Part shown: in pieces, positions 9,945 through 22,078 of the stretch
Numbering within the stretch: the first letter of the stretch is position 1
Layout of the letters: every line of letters begins with the position of its first letter
Assembly (NCBI GenBank): GCA_000310025.1
Contig: FN648707.1
Span: forward strand, 1,117,793 to 1,172,971
DNA: 55,179 bases
From: Ectocarpus siliculosus
Lineage: Eukaryota; Sar; Phaeophyceae; Ectocarpales; Ectocarpaceae
Direction: 5' to 3'
Notes under the pieces: model-generated
Databases searched by the model: none
The model's input: the letters and a program-made list of their open reading frames with translations, nothing else
Told to the model about the DNA's origin: nothing
Position numbers and translations under genes: made by a program

Positions 9945-12900
9945 CTTCGGGGGCACACGAATTTGGGGGACTCGTGTAAACGCATGGCACAGGCGTTAGG
10001 CCATTGACCTCGCATCTCCACAATGCCGGGGCCGAGCGATATTGCCGGGTTCTCGCCGACCCAGGCTACACGGTACACAAGGGTGAATCAGTGATGTTGG
10101 TATACATGGAATGCGCTCAGCCGTTCGACCATCGGTGGCACCGAGAAGAGGACATCTCCGACAACATCTCCGACCATACAGCAGTGCCTGGTTCTTCTCA
10201 TAACGGTTCGCCAAGCGTGCCTCGTTCCCCAGCCACCGCCCGTGTCGGCCACTGCTGTCCGTATATACATCCAGCATATCTTATGCACATGCTGCTATCA
10301 TGCCCGGAAACACGCGGTTGCTCGATCGATCGATTAGAGGGGAGGGACCATTGTTCCCTAGACAAGGAACAAAAGAGACCATCTAACCCCAACTCAAGAG
10401 AAACAAACTCACCAAGCGTACAATACGTCCTGGGATGACAACCGCCGTCTGGATACAAATGCCACGTACTTACCGGATCTGTCCACCGATCAGGGGGAGG
10501 GAGACACCCCAAAACCATCCATACAAACAACTAGAAATGGACGAAAGACGCGACCACTGGTATGCATAGGGCGCAGAAGCACGGACATCAAACAATTGTG
10601 AAATCCAAAAATGAACTTGTAGAGGAACGTAATGACAAAATGTGTCATTAATCGCTTGTGTCGCCAGGCGCCACAGAGAAACGCCAAGAAGGCGAGGGAC
10701 AAAAAAAAGGTTCTTGGGGGGAAATTTCATTATTCACCTCTTCGGACGCAATGGGCTCTTCGTTGTTTGTCGTCCCTGGGTCTCCGATGGCGGATTTCTG
10801 CTCCAGATTTCACAGACACAAGGGAGGGGAGGGGGGGGGTCGTGAGATGCACAGCACGGGAAGCGGGAGAAGCGCAGCGACCTGGTGGGAACCGTATGTG
10901 CTTACATTCTGAAACGAGCTTCTTCGCTCATCAACGGCTTTCGACCGCGGTAGACGTCTCAGAGCTGGCGACGCCGACAGCACCTCGAGAGCAGACGGTC
11001 AATCTAGCAAAGAATGGACAGAGGCGATGGCCGAGATGCCTCCGAGAGGTAGGCGGGAACCTCCTTCTTATCCTCGATCTTGACAGAGATACCCTACTTT
11101 TTCCCGTATTACAAACCGCTGCACAAACCACCATTCATTCGAAATACTGGAACAACCTCACTTTCATTCGAAATACTGGAACAACCTCACTTTCACTATA
11201 TCGAAGAACGGGTAGACTTTCAGTGATGGTGAAATCTAAGCATATCGAAAAGGAAAACGACGCTACGCGATGCGGAGCGGCAATCCATCGATCGTAAGAC
11301 AGAACGGAAGCAACATGCACGAGTTGCTGCTGCCATAATCAAAGCAAGTCTCACGGCAACAGAGGGGGCAAGCACAAGCTACAGCTCACGATGGTTGTGT
11401 TGATGCTGCTCTGGATGATGTTCCACCCCTTCCCGGTGGACTTGGTCATCCGACCGATGGCTGCGTTAACGCCTCTGTTGAACTTCTTCACCGAAACGTG
11501 GATGCGGTCGCCGCCTCGGTGTGGTACCTGGCCAAGAGGGAAGCCCAGGGGAAAAAAATACCAACATCTTAATACGAGGACACGCAACGACACCTTGCTG
11601 TCTGATACATTCCACTACCCGTTGTCACCACCGCTGTTGGTGCGGTTTTTCATTCCTTTACTGCCTTACACGGTAAGTACTCACGGCTTGCGGAATGAAC
11701 TTCGGTGGCAGTTGTGTGAGCACATTGCCCGACCTTGCTGTCTGGTACATGCCATTACGCGTGCCGCTGTTGATTCATTTGTTCACGAACTATTCCGAAG
11801 AGTATTCACGGCTTTTGGAATGAATTTCGTCGGTTCATCCCATAGCACCACACGACATTGCTGTCTGGTTCCATTCCAAAGCACGCCCCTTTCACCGCTG
11901 TTGATTCGTTTGTTCACTGCCCAAGTACTCACGGCAGGCGGAAATGAATTTCGGTGGCAGTTGAAGGCACAAGACTTGCGTAATGAATTCCGGTGCAACT
12001 TGCCTCCACTTTGCCGCTAAAACTCGTGTAGCTTTCCATACTTCATGACGTTCAACAACGAAAACCTGTTCACGCAAACGTCTGGGTACATGAGGTCTTT
12101 GGCTAGGAAAAGCTTCAACACATCAACCATTGTCTTCGAAAAGGTATGTGCGTGCCGTCCTCATCGCAACAAAAACATGCCTGTGGAAGAATGGGCGCAA
12201 GAGCCTTCCCTTATCAATCTCGCAGGAACGTCGAAAATCCCCACGCAAAAAAGCATCCTGCTCTAAATAGTTGACCATTTGCACGACCCTGAGGATCACA
12301 TCAATATCGTGGCACCACCGACAAAGTTCGGAGTTTAGGTTTCGAGGCGTTTGTATTGATTCCAAAGAACGAAGAACAGAGTAAGTACCGCAGCCAGCCT
12401 TGCTCGTGCAGAAACAAAGCAAAAAAAGCTCTGTATCGATTCCAAAATTCCCGCTCGCGGTGGGGCGATATGTACACACACTCACGTGCAAGGGCTGAAG
12501 GTCGCGGAGTCGCTTGTCCAGCAGCGGCTCCAGCCTGTAAGCGACCGGGTCGTAAAGCTGGACCGGAAAAAAAAAAACGCAAAAAGGGCCCCCAACCCAC
12601 AGGGTACCCAATGATATAGATTAATGACAGAGAAATCGGTGTAGATTCAGGAGCGCGGGGTGGGGGGGGGGGGCACTTTTTCATAATGTTGTCTTGATTT
12701 CAAATCAGCGCTCACAGCAAAATAGGGTCTTGCTTTGACGTCTAACTTCGTAGACACATCGACCTCGCGACCACAGGTTCCGTAGGAGGCGAAAATGTTG
12801 ACGTTCGGTGCCTGCACTGTGATGAAAGCTGGAGACCACAGACAGCAGTAGGCGTTGACGCTGAGATCCGTCAAACAAAACATTGACAGTCATCAGGTGG

Positions 12901-15900
12901 CACGTACTTGCAAATGCGCAGCATGACTCGGCGGAAGACACGACCAACATTTTCCTGCCACACACGAGAAATTTATCAGATATAGATGCTTCCGCGCATT
13001 CGGAGTGACTCAGCCCTTCCTTCAGCCGAAACGTGGCTGCACAAAAAAAAAACTACACCCCCCGCTACCTCTGTCGGTGGTCAGGTAGAGATCCCGAATA
13101 ATGTTCATTTTTCTCACGTGGTAGAGGTTGAAGAACCGGTTGGTGGTGTGGAACTTGAAGAGCCTCTTCTTGTCGAGGGTGGACTGTCGGAGAGAGAGGA
13201 ACGTCCCGATCGGTGACCCGCAAGCTAGAAGGACCTCCGGGTAGAAGCTGATGAAAAAAACGCAAACGAATCGCGGAATTGTATGCCAACACGCAAGGAT
13301 GCACGCAGAAATGTGTCTTACGCACCTACGTCGTACCTAACGAGGGTCCTGGGTGGGGTAAAGGGGTACTCTGAAATCAAATGGATATCGAAGATCCACT
13401 TTTCTTGTTAATATTTGCTCAGAGTTAATATTTGCCCCCAAGAGTTTCATTCTAACTCTCGAATATGAAGATAGGAAGGTGCCGTTTTCACTTTTCTTCT
13501 TGCACCCTCGAAACCGACGACAAACATCGCGCGTACAATGCAGCACAAAAAATGAACAAACGTGCCAGGCGAAGCGGCTTGGGATGGAACCCGGGCAACA
13601 GCACACAATAGCCGAACAGGCACCAAAGCCGTAGGGTTTACAGGCTAGTATTCAGCCGCACAACCATAGAGAACAAAAGCCAAAACCAAAAGGGCAAGAA
13701 GCCAGACGCAAAATTTGCAAGCTACGGCTGCACCACCAACTATTGTCGGTGTTGATGTTGGTGCTGGTGGCTACGTGGAAAAGAAAGAGCGTGCTTCTTC
13801 CGTACTCTCCCACGCAAAGAAACAAAAAATAGCAAGAATGGTGGTGCGAAGAAACACCACACACGTAATAAACGACCATAACCCTACGGCCTGAGGAGAT
13901 CAAATACACGCCACCCGCGTCAATGGTGTCCGCTAGCACTGCAAAAACATGCGAAAAAAAACAGGAAACACACGCGAGTACAGTAGAGTCAAAACTTGTG
14001 AGAAACGCCGAAAGCTGTGGGCGCTAGAATCTCTCGACACAGAGCAATGGTTCGATGGGCGGCGCGCCGCGATCATCGAATGATTGCTCTGTGTTGATTG
14101 AGAGTTTCTACCGCCACAGCTCTCGGTGTTGCTCAAGTTTTTTTCTCTATTGTACTCGTGTGCGTCTCCTGTTTCTTCCGCATGTTTTTTCAGTGCTGGT
14201 GGTCACACGCTAGCAAGGCCATCAGCTGTAGTTGCCTGTGTTGTGCTTGATTACCCTTTTCTCATCGGCGAGCTGGTGCCTTACCACCCCGGCACAGCTG
14301 ACCCCACAAGCCGGAAAAGGAGCAAGAGCTGCGGGACACCGGTGATGGGTTACCTTAAGAGGGGTATGTCCTTCCCGACAGCATCCTCGGCGATCTGCGT
14401 CTCTCCCTTCACCGGCTGCGCCATGAGGATATCGTGTGCAATGATGCTGCCAAGGCTGTGTCCCATTACCGACACCTTGGCGAGGGAATCATGTACGTCC
14501 GCGAGCGGCAGCACAGAAAAAAAAAACCATTAAATGATACGACTGCAGACATGTTTGGTTGGACACGCCGATGGTCTACTAGAGACAGACAGACAGTAGA
14601 GAGAGGGAGGGAGAGACAGACAGACAGACAGACAGAGACAGAGACAGAGAAAGAGACAGAGACAGTGACAGACAGAGGAACAGAGAATGAGGAACAACGA
14701 GAGAGACGGGGGGGGGAGGGGGGGGGGGCAGAGAGCGAGAGAGAGAGAGAGGAGAGAGGCAGGCCCTTCCGAGAGCGCTACAAAAACAAGCGAACACTAC
14801 AGCGGGCCGCGTAGCCCATAATCGTGGCCAGATATGCCTACAGCCATCTATACGACAGCCATCTATACGACAAGCAGCGTGAAGAAAACCACACAGCACA
14901 ACCTCGCCAGGACAACGTCGTGGCTTACGGAAGCATTGCCGAGAGAGATACGCACCAAAGAAGGTAGTACTGTACCTTCTTGAAAACACACACACAACTC
15001 ATTGCTGCTGCTCCTGCTCCGCTAATGACACATGGCCAGACGTGCGTACTGCTGCCCAACACGACGAAATCATCGAGTTCACGTGGAATCAATCACACGC
15101 TCTACTGTAGCAGCAGCAGCCTCTTCCCAGCGGGACGACTTCAAAAAAGCGGCAAGGAAGAGAAAGGCGCACGTACCTTGCCGGAGAAGTCGGGGGTAAA
15201 CCGGCAGAAATTATTCCACATTTCATTCATCTGCTCCCCGACCACCTTCAGGATTGCCACCTGCATGCTGCACTCGCGGGGGCATTGGGGGAGGAGGCAA
15301 GGATTCCTTGTGGGCGACTATTGAAGAATGACGTCGTGAGGGCCTGCGACTCCCTACCGTCCAAAGCACAGCTGATAGCAGAACCACGACAACAACTACA
15401 AATAGCAACCGCGAGAATGCAGCAGCGGCAGCACCAACCTGAACCGCATGAGCGCATCACTTTCACAACCACTACCGCAGCAACAACAACGGTAGCACCA
15501 CACCAACCGCCACCAGCACCAGCAACAGTACACAGTAACAGCAACAGAAAATCAGCAGCAACAAAGGCACCGACCGCACGACCGCGCCACTTTTCCCAAC
15601 CACTTACCACCGAGAGCCACAGCAACAACAACAACAACAACAATACCAATCGCACACATGAGGGCACTACCATCACCATCACCACCGTCACCAAAGCAAT
15701 AGCAAGGGCATCAACACCAACATCAGGAACAACAGACGACGGCATGAGCCGCACAAGCACGACACTTTTTCTTCTCACTCTGGGGTCAGGTAGTACATGA
15801 CATCCATGATAGCCTGGCTGGCGAAATCTCGGAAGCCCGGGATGTTTTTGAGCGTGATATCCTGGATCATCCCTTCGGCCACCGCTTCGTTTCCGTGCAC

Positions 15901-18900
15901 CTGCCCGAAAGCAACGCCCAAAGGAAAGAAAAAGTAAATCAAGCGGCTTTGAACAAGGCTTGCCCGGACACTGTGGGAACCACCATATCCGGTGTCCCAA
16001 AAAATGCGGAGAATGGTAGTAGTTTTCGGAACAAACTATAATATGCGATGGAACCGAGCACAGTTCGCCGGAACGACCCGTGACAAGAGCAGCATCGCGA
16101 GCATTGAAACCGTGCATCGGCGTGTTCTGCATAATGCCCTTCAAGTCAGAAGTCTGTGATGTACAGCAGCAAATGGCTTGCACCTCGATGCCTCTTAGAA
16201 TGTTGACATGAAACGTGCCATCTGACTCGTGCTCTTGGCCCCGCTTGCAAACCGCTTCGTCTAGTGAGGAACATCAGCCCCCCCTACCCGCCACGTCTCT
16301 TGCACCGCCTGCCTTCGCTTTCGTGAAAGTGAAATCGGTGTTGGCTTTGACAACACCGAGCTCAGCACAGCGTTCGGTACACCGGCCTGCAGCCTAAATC
16401 AACCAAAAGACTACAAAAGACACCGGCCTGCAGCCTAAATCAACCAAAAGACTACTATGCCGCGCCCCTTTTTCTCAGATTTGTCAACACCCTCCCTGCC
16501 TATCTTCCACTCTACCTGATGAAACCACTCCACCGGCAAAAACTCCACGTATCCCCCGCTCTCCTCGTCCCCATCGTTGTCCCCCTCCTCGCTGTCTTTC
16601 GACCCAACCCCCTCCCCCTTTGCCTCGCACCCTCCCCCCGCTTTCGTGACAAAGCATTTCGCGTCGTCTTCCTTTGCTTCCACTACCGTCGTGTCGTCCT
16701 TTTCGGCAGCGGCTGTAGATTCGGCGGCAGCGGCGGCGGCGGCGGCGGCGGCCGCCTCTTCCAACTTTGAGGCCTTCTTAAGGTCCCTCAGGAGCTCCGC
16801 AGACATGTCCCGCATCGGCCCCATGCTCGCCCGCAAGCTGGCCATCGCGCTCGACTTCCTGGACCACTGAGAAAAAAAAAAGGGAGAGACAACCAGGGGA
16901 GGGGTACGAAGCAATACGCGTGAACGTAGAGATACCCGAGGCATCAATATCCCTGCAAAACCAGTTTAGCTTCACGGGCAAGGCAGGCAGGCAAGTAGGT
17001 AGGCGGCGCATCGCCTAGCGCCATGGGATGGCTGCACGTGAGTCCCCGCACGAGAATGGCGTGCGTTCCAAGGACGAGGGTGGCTTGTGGGCGGGCTTGT
17101 GAAACTCGTGCTGAGCGTAACTTTCGTAGTACTTGGGGGCGCTCATTTCGAAAAAACAGAGACAAAACGACGTTGCTTTGCCACGGGTGCGCGAATCTCC
17201 GGATAGCCGGAAGTGCAAGAATGTGAATACCCCATCTGACGTCACGCACACCTCAACCTGACACCGCTTCATGGAAGGGGGCACCGTGACATCGCGTAAG
17301 GAGGAGTGGGGGGATCCATGAAAAAAAGCGTAAACGGCAAGCATAACAAGACTGCAGCATTTTACACACCTACCCCTTCGTGTGTAGTTGAAAAGACCGC
17401 AACATTCGCAACAGTCATGCGCGTTGTGCAAGCACACCCGTACCGTAGCACACCTCAAAGACGACAGAGAACGTGGACTGCCACCGCACCGTCAATCGAC
17501 AGTAGCACACCTCAAAGAGGACAGACAACGTGGACTGCCACCGCACCGTCAATCGACACCACCGAGCTAGCGATGATGTCACTCACCAACGATTCGCCGA
17601 TACCGTGTATCACGAAGACGAGGTGCTTCGGGGGCTCTCCCTCGAGCGGGATGTCCCCGTCCGTCGCTGAGACGCCGCCCCAACCGCTCGCCTGCAGCCA
17701 GTCGAAAACAAATTCGGCATTTACTGCTGTCATTTGTGGTTCATTGCTTATTTATCCTAGACCCTCCTCTGAAAATAGAGATGGATTTCTTGTGTTGAAC
17801 CACAAAGAATAATAAATTGCGTCCCTTGGTTTCTCGCACGCTGTTAAGGTACATGGCGGTTTTTCCTTTCGGTGTCGTTCTTGATATCGCACGCGCGTGA
17901 GAGAAAAGTGACTTTGTCGCGGGCAACGGGGGAAGTGCTACGGGCACGTGAGGCAGGTAGATTGTGTGACTTTTGGTCTTTCTCCTCGCGTCCCACGTGC
18001 GGGATTCTCGCGAGCATGGCACAGCCAGACCAGGAACCAATCGCAGCATGCGACCATCTTGCTGTAGAGGGTGAGAGACAGAACATGAGCATAATTTACC
18101 GTTCCGAACGCACCTCTGGCGTGCCCCGTCGGACCTGAAAGGCGGTCTTGTAAATCGTGGACACCAACATCGACGGTACCTTCACCGGTCTGCCAATATC
18201 GAATGACGAACAAAAAGCCAAATGTGGCCGCAAAAACAGGCGCGCGCAGGGTCGGTGGTGTGTGACGTTCACCGCTGTACTTGAATTGGGGGCGGACTAG
18301 AGGCTGTCCGGAGCGTACCTGCATGATGCTTCGCGGTCATTGGGGCAGGGGGTGTGCAGCAGTATCAGCTGCGCAAATATTGCTGTGAATGACAAAACGA
18401 CGTACCGCACCGTGTGTCCTTTGCAACGCACANNNNNNNNNNNNNNNNNNNNNNNNNNNNNNNNNNNNNNNNNNNNNNNNNNNNNNNNNNNNNNNNNNNN
18501 NNNNNNNNNNNNNNNNNNNNNNNNNNNNNNNNNNNNNNNNNNNNNNNNNNNNNNNNNNNNNNNNNNNNNNNNNNNNNNNNNNGGTGGTCGAGTAGATCAT
18601 GTTGTGCGGGGTCGAGAACCCTCCCTCCGCGCAAGGGGGATGATCGCACCACGTTGTGTTAAAATGGTCAAGCATCCTCGAGGCAGTTACACAGTGCTAA
18701 CAACTGTCTCTGGAAGTCAAAGCACCAGAAAATAAATTAAGTCATAAGCAGCTGTCATCCGTACGCAAGGAAGTAAGCACAAGATGCCGAACACCCTTAG
18801 CAGGATGCAGCTCACCCTTCATGCGACTCGCCGAATACCTCACAGCGCTTCGCGCTTGGTGATGTGAGAGCCTGGTCCGGTGAGAACCCGGCGTGCTCCG

Positions 18901-21899
18901 TCCCGGCTTTGTAGGGATGCGAGGTCAATGGTCTAACGACTACGGCACGCACGACTATGAGTACCCCCCCTCCCCCCCCCCCCCTCTCTCTCTCTTCTCT
19001 CGACGCCTTGTCAGTGGTAATGCAGCTGGCCTGGATGCTCCATCTTCCTTATTCATGGCGCCCGATACGCACAAGAAATCTTGGCTACCCCTCTCCCCCT
19101 TCCCCCGTGACTCACTTTTGTTGCAAATCGATGTCGAAGTCCGCGAAATAGTCGTCCACGGATTCGCCCGCCTTCACCTTCGTCATCACTACCTGGTTTT
19201 GCAGGCAAGAGCAGGCCGCCGATAGTTCGCCATTACGAAGAAAGGAAGATTCACGATAAATAGTAACGCTTGTGGTGCTTGGGCTTAGGGGAGGAGGTAG
19301 GTGTTTCGCGTTACGCGCCGTATCACATGCTGAGGTGGGTGTAGGTGAGCTGCTGCTGCTGCTGCTGCTGCTGCATAGAGGTGCACAGCGATGTCGTAAC
19401 CCTGCCTCGTGATGCGCACAGCGTACGCCATCGTACGCCAACGCACCACCGTCGTTGGTCATTCAGCAAAATACGAATGTGAGGGAAACCTCACGTTGTG
19501 CGGTCTTCATTAGCGATCACAAGCCGGTTTCCACGGTACTCAACAAACTAACTGCACCCCCGACCGCACATGGGTGCACTTATTCGTACAACGCACTAAA
19601 ATACACCGGAGAAGCAAGCAGAACGGAAACGTGAACAACTTCTGCCGGCAAGTTGACAAGAGTGCGAGAGATCGACGGCAGAATGATGTCCCACGACAGT
19701 CAGGAACGCCCCGGACACGGGCAGGAAACCCTCGAACATATGTCGAGAAAAATAACAGCCCATGTACACCTAGAAAACGTGTTACAGATTCTTCACGGTC
19801 TCGCGACACGGCCACAGCACCGCTGCCGTACCCGACCTCGGGTATAATAACGGCTAGAGTGCACTCGTCCATTCTGAATGTAGTGTTATACATCCAAGGA
19901 CATAGGCAGCGCTTGGACCAATAGCGCGCCTACAGTCGTTCCTTCTGTATGAAATGTTTTACATCCGAGAACACAGGCGATGCTTGACTCAATCGTGCGT
20001 CCAATGCCATATACTCGAGAATGTGCCAGCACCTGACTCAATAGCGCACAGTCCGATACCCACACATCAGTGTGGCGGCTGTACCACGGCACTCGCTACA
20101 CTTCACGTTACCTTGTTCTCCCCATCGGAGAGGGGGATTTCAGCCTCCGAAAACGTCTTGCTCCTAAGCTGCACCTTGGCAGCGGCATAGGCATCCTGTC
20201 CATCCATCGTCGCAGCGACGACAACGAGCACATGCAACGAAAACGGGTTTGATTCACGACTGCGCCAAGGCAGAAGGAAGCCCGATTTTGAGGACGAGCT
20301 CTTTGCTGGGCAGTGGGGCGCGCGTAGTTTCCCGGCTCTGCTTGCTGGTAGTCCCCAAGTGGTCATCGTGCTTCTCAACAAAAGTGTACACCGAAGAAGT
20401 TTACAACGAACGCTTTGAACATCGACCCAGTGACCATGGACAACAACGTGGCCCGGAGCCCCTCCTCACGACATGCGGTACGGGGGGGTTCTTGAAAAAC
20501 GAAGCGGCCATGGTTGGTCGCGACGCCAGGCACCCCCGGGGTATGAGATAGACGGCAGGTCTCCATGGCCGCGAACGTGTCTCCATTTTCCAAGGTGACC
20601 TCTCAGCATGTGACGGCCAGACAAGCATAAAATGACGTTTGATTCTGTAGTCCAGGCTCGACGCCAACATAAATCGCTTCAAGCTCTTGTAGACACGGAA
20701 TACGGCCGTTAACGCAGAAGAGACCCGAGCTCCACCCGAAGGGCAATGGTAATGGCGGCGCATGTGTCAAGACGTCAGACACGGTTGCTGGTGCATCGGG
20801 ATCACTCCAGCAGCAGCAGCTCGCCACAGGAGTAGAGCCGTGGTATGTAACTTGTCGGCTTTTGTCTTTCGAATCCGAGGACTGCCAACGCTGACCGCAG
20901 CCTACGCAAAAGGCAACATGGCGAAATGCAGCCACTACCAACGCGAACACGACGTGGAAAAAAATTGCGTTCGGGTCACAAAACTTCGGCATCTACACAG
21001 GGGGGGTTGTCACCCAGAAGCTGCAACTTCCGCGGACCCCCCAACGAACCTTACGGCTGAGGGGCGGGAATGCTAGCATGGTCGGGTGTTTTAGGTACCT
21101 CCAACAGCTCCGCGTCCTTCTCGCTGAAGGGCAGCCAGCCGCTGCCCTTCTCGAGGAAGTACGTCGCGCGGATGATCGGTTTCCCGGCGGGCTTCTCGTC
21201 CCAGTACAGGGCCCTCACCGTCCGCGCCTGTTGAGGATGACAAAAAATAACACGGTCCACCGATTGCGAAAAAAAAAAACGCAGAGGAGAAGGTGTTGCA
21301 TGCAGAATGCGTCCGCGGACCGGGGACGGATACTACAAGACAGAACTCGAAAGCGTTAGAGCATGAAGAACACTATGGGTAGAGCACACCCGCCTCATGA
21401 AACAACACCATAACCACCGTATGCGCGAAACGGAGCCCGTCCTTTCGAGACCAGATGCTTGTTGCTTCGTAAGGACGACTCTCACAGTTCGCCACCGCAT
21501 AGATAGAGATGCGCGAAGAAATCAACAACGGAAAAACTGCCAGCGTCTGGCAAACGTCCAAGCAAACATTAGTGCTGGGAAGCAACCGCTGCGGGCGGCA
21601 CACAGTGTCCACTGCTGCGCCAAACCCTGCTGCTGCTTGAGGAACCGGTCCTTGGAACAGGCAGCGAGCGGCACACGAAACAGCATCAACCGGATCCTGC
21701 CGTGCAATTTGCTGCCACGCTTCGATAGATAAATAAATGTCGCGCTCCCCCGCACCTTCATATCGACGACGTATTTTCTGCCGTAGACCAAGACTTCGGC
21801 ATCCCCCCTGTGGTGGGCCTCTTCCAGCCTGGCGCAGTCGCTTGCCCACATGGTTTTCCAGTGCCCTGGAGTCTTGGGGGCCCCGTGACCTTCGGGCTC
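9642..21899 (-). CDS. DDHD-domain phospholipase A1 (SGR2/DDHD1/DDHD2/SEC23IP family)
   Basis: Fourteen exons inferred on the minus strand: 21899-21756, 21227-21099, 20195-20112, 19192-19116, 18134-18100 (tentative), 17723-17587, 16866-16516, 15900-15779, 15267-15177, 14475-14354, 13247-13118, 12557-12486, 11527-11390 and 9944-9642 (stop at 9642). All junctions keep phase; total about 645 aa. Family landmarks appear in order: W..SDCARLEEA, VLVYGRKYVVDM, IIRATYF..GWLPFSEKDAELLE, HLVFVIHGIGE, YVEFLPVEW, IMDVMYYLTP, the lipase box VMGHSLGSIIAHDIL, LLACGSPIGTFLSLR, FNLYH-LYDPVAYRLEPLL, VPHRGGDRIH, RIDWVIQES, and AHSSYFTNFD. The nucleophile Ser and the D, D, H, D residues that name the domain are all present, so activity is expected. 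It likely hydrolyses phosphatidic acid or other phospholipids at internal membranes (family knowledge). An N-terminal exon upstream of 21899 was not found. Confidence 0.85.
9969..10083 (+). repeat. Diverged tRNA-like SINE head downstream of DDHD exon
   Basis: It contains CGTTAGGCCATTGACCTCGC, CAATGCCGGGGCCGAGCGA and TTGCCGGGTTCTCGCCGAC, aligning with the other heads. It lies just upstream (minus sense) of the terminal DDHD exon, within the last intron. Confidence 0.55.
11134..11197. repeat. 32-bp tandem duplication
   Basis: CATTCGAAATACTGGAACAA followed by CCTCACTTT is repeated twice in the last large intron of the DDHD gene. Confidence 0.85.
11592..11975. repeat. Three intronic tandem repeats of about 125-135 bp
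   Basis: The units share CTTGCTGTCTGGTACAT, GCCGCTGTTGATTC-TTTGTTCAC, TACTCACGGC and GGAATGAATTTCGGTGGCAG. They lie in the DDHD-gene intron between exons 12557-12486 and 11527-11390. No coding role is apparent. Confidence 0.7.
14354..14475 (-). CDS. Catalytic GHSLGS exon of the DDHD phospholipase
   Basis: 122-nt exon beginning VSVMGHSLGSIIAHDIL and ending after GKDIPLL at a GTAACC donor. GHSLGS is the G-x-S-x-G nucleophile elbow of PA-preferring phospholipase A1 enzymes. The preceding exon ends FTPDFSGK, so the joined reading is F-SGK-VSVMGHSLGS, as in SGR2 and DDHD1. The acceptor is AAG rather than CAG. Confidence 0.85.
14581..14760. repeat. GACA/GA microsatellite
   Basis: Polypurine tract with GACAGACAGACAGACAGACA, then GAGACA and GAGAGA units and G runs, in an intron of the DDHD gene just upstream of the GHSLGS exon. 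Confidence 0.9.
16380..16455. repeat. Tandem duplication of about 42 bp
   Basis: CACCGGCCTGCAGCCTAAAT followed by CAACCAAAAGACTAC occurs twice in direct succession, in the intron after the FLPVEW exon of the DDHD gene. Confidence 0.85.
16516..16866 (-). CDS. Lipase exon with Ala/acidic low-complexity insert
   Basis: 351-nt exon with a strong pyrimidine tract at its acceptor (TTTTTTTTTCTCAG). It begins WSRKSSAMASLRASMGPMRD, continuing the HGIGESL of the preceding exon, and ends YVEFLPVEWFHQ. Between these conserved ends lies an ~70-residue insert with poly-Ala (from GCC/GCG codons near 16728-16752) and acidic or Gly-rich stretches. Such inserts between the HGIG and PVEW motifs vary in the family. 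Confidence 0.8.
17447..17560. repeat. 57-bp tandem duplication
   Basis: Two near-identical copies of AGTAGCACACCTCAAAGA... through CCGCACCGTCAATCGAC lie in the DDHD-gene intron just after the HGIGESL exon. Confidence 0.85.
18433..18582. other. Assembly gap (150 N)
   Basis: 150 undetermined bases in an intron of the DDHD gene, abutting a SINE-like repeat. A short exon or the rest of the repeat may be hidden here, so splicing between 19116 and 17723 is the least certain part of that gene. Confidence 0.99.
18583..18965 (-). repeat. SINE-like repeat, copy cut by assembly gap
   Basis: It runs from the end of the N gap (GGTGGTCGAGTAGATCATG) to GACTATGAGTACCCCCC and is almost identical to 28953-29335. 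The missing body part probably lies in the gap, which suggests the repeat itself broke the assembly. It sits in an intron of the DDHD gene. Confidence 0.7.
19350..19374. repeat. CTG microsatellite
   Basis: Eight GCT/CTG units in an intron of the DDHD gene, between exons 20195-20112 and 19192-19116. Confidence 0.9.
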
Positions 21900-21972
21900 C
21901 TGAAAACGGGGGTATATCGGGGTGGCGTTTACAGACGCACGGCAGTGGCGCTGGCAAGCCCTGCTTGCGTGT

Positions 21973-22078
21973 CCATCGATACGTGCCTCAGGCAGCAGCG
22001 CAGCAACTGCGGCGGCGCTGACTGTAGCCCTGCTGTAAGCCCATCGGCACGCGCCTCAGGCAGCAGCGCAGCAACTGC
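21973..22078. repeat. Direct repeat with 67-bp period
   Basis: Two copies of a CATCG-ACG-GCCTCAGGCAGCA stretch continuing GCGCAGCAACTGC lie upstream of the first recognised DDHD exon. Confidence 0.75.

Noticed and set aside
18337-18735. Open frames spanning the N gap
   Set aside because: They consist largely of undetermined bases.
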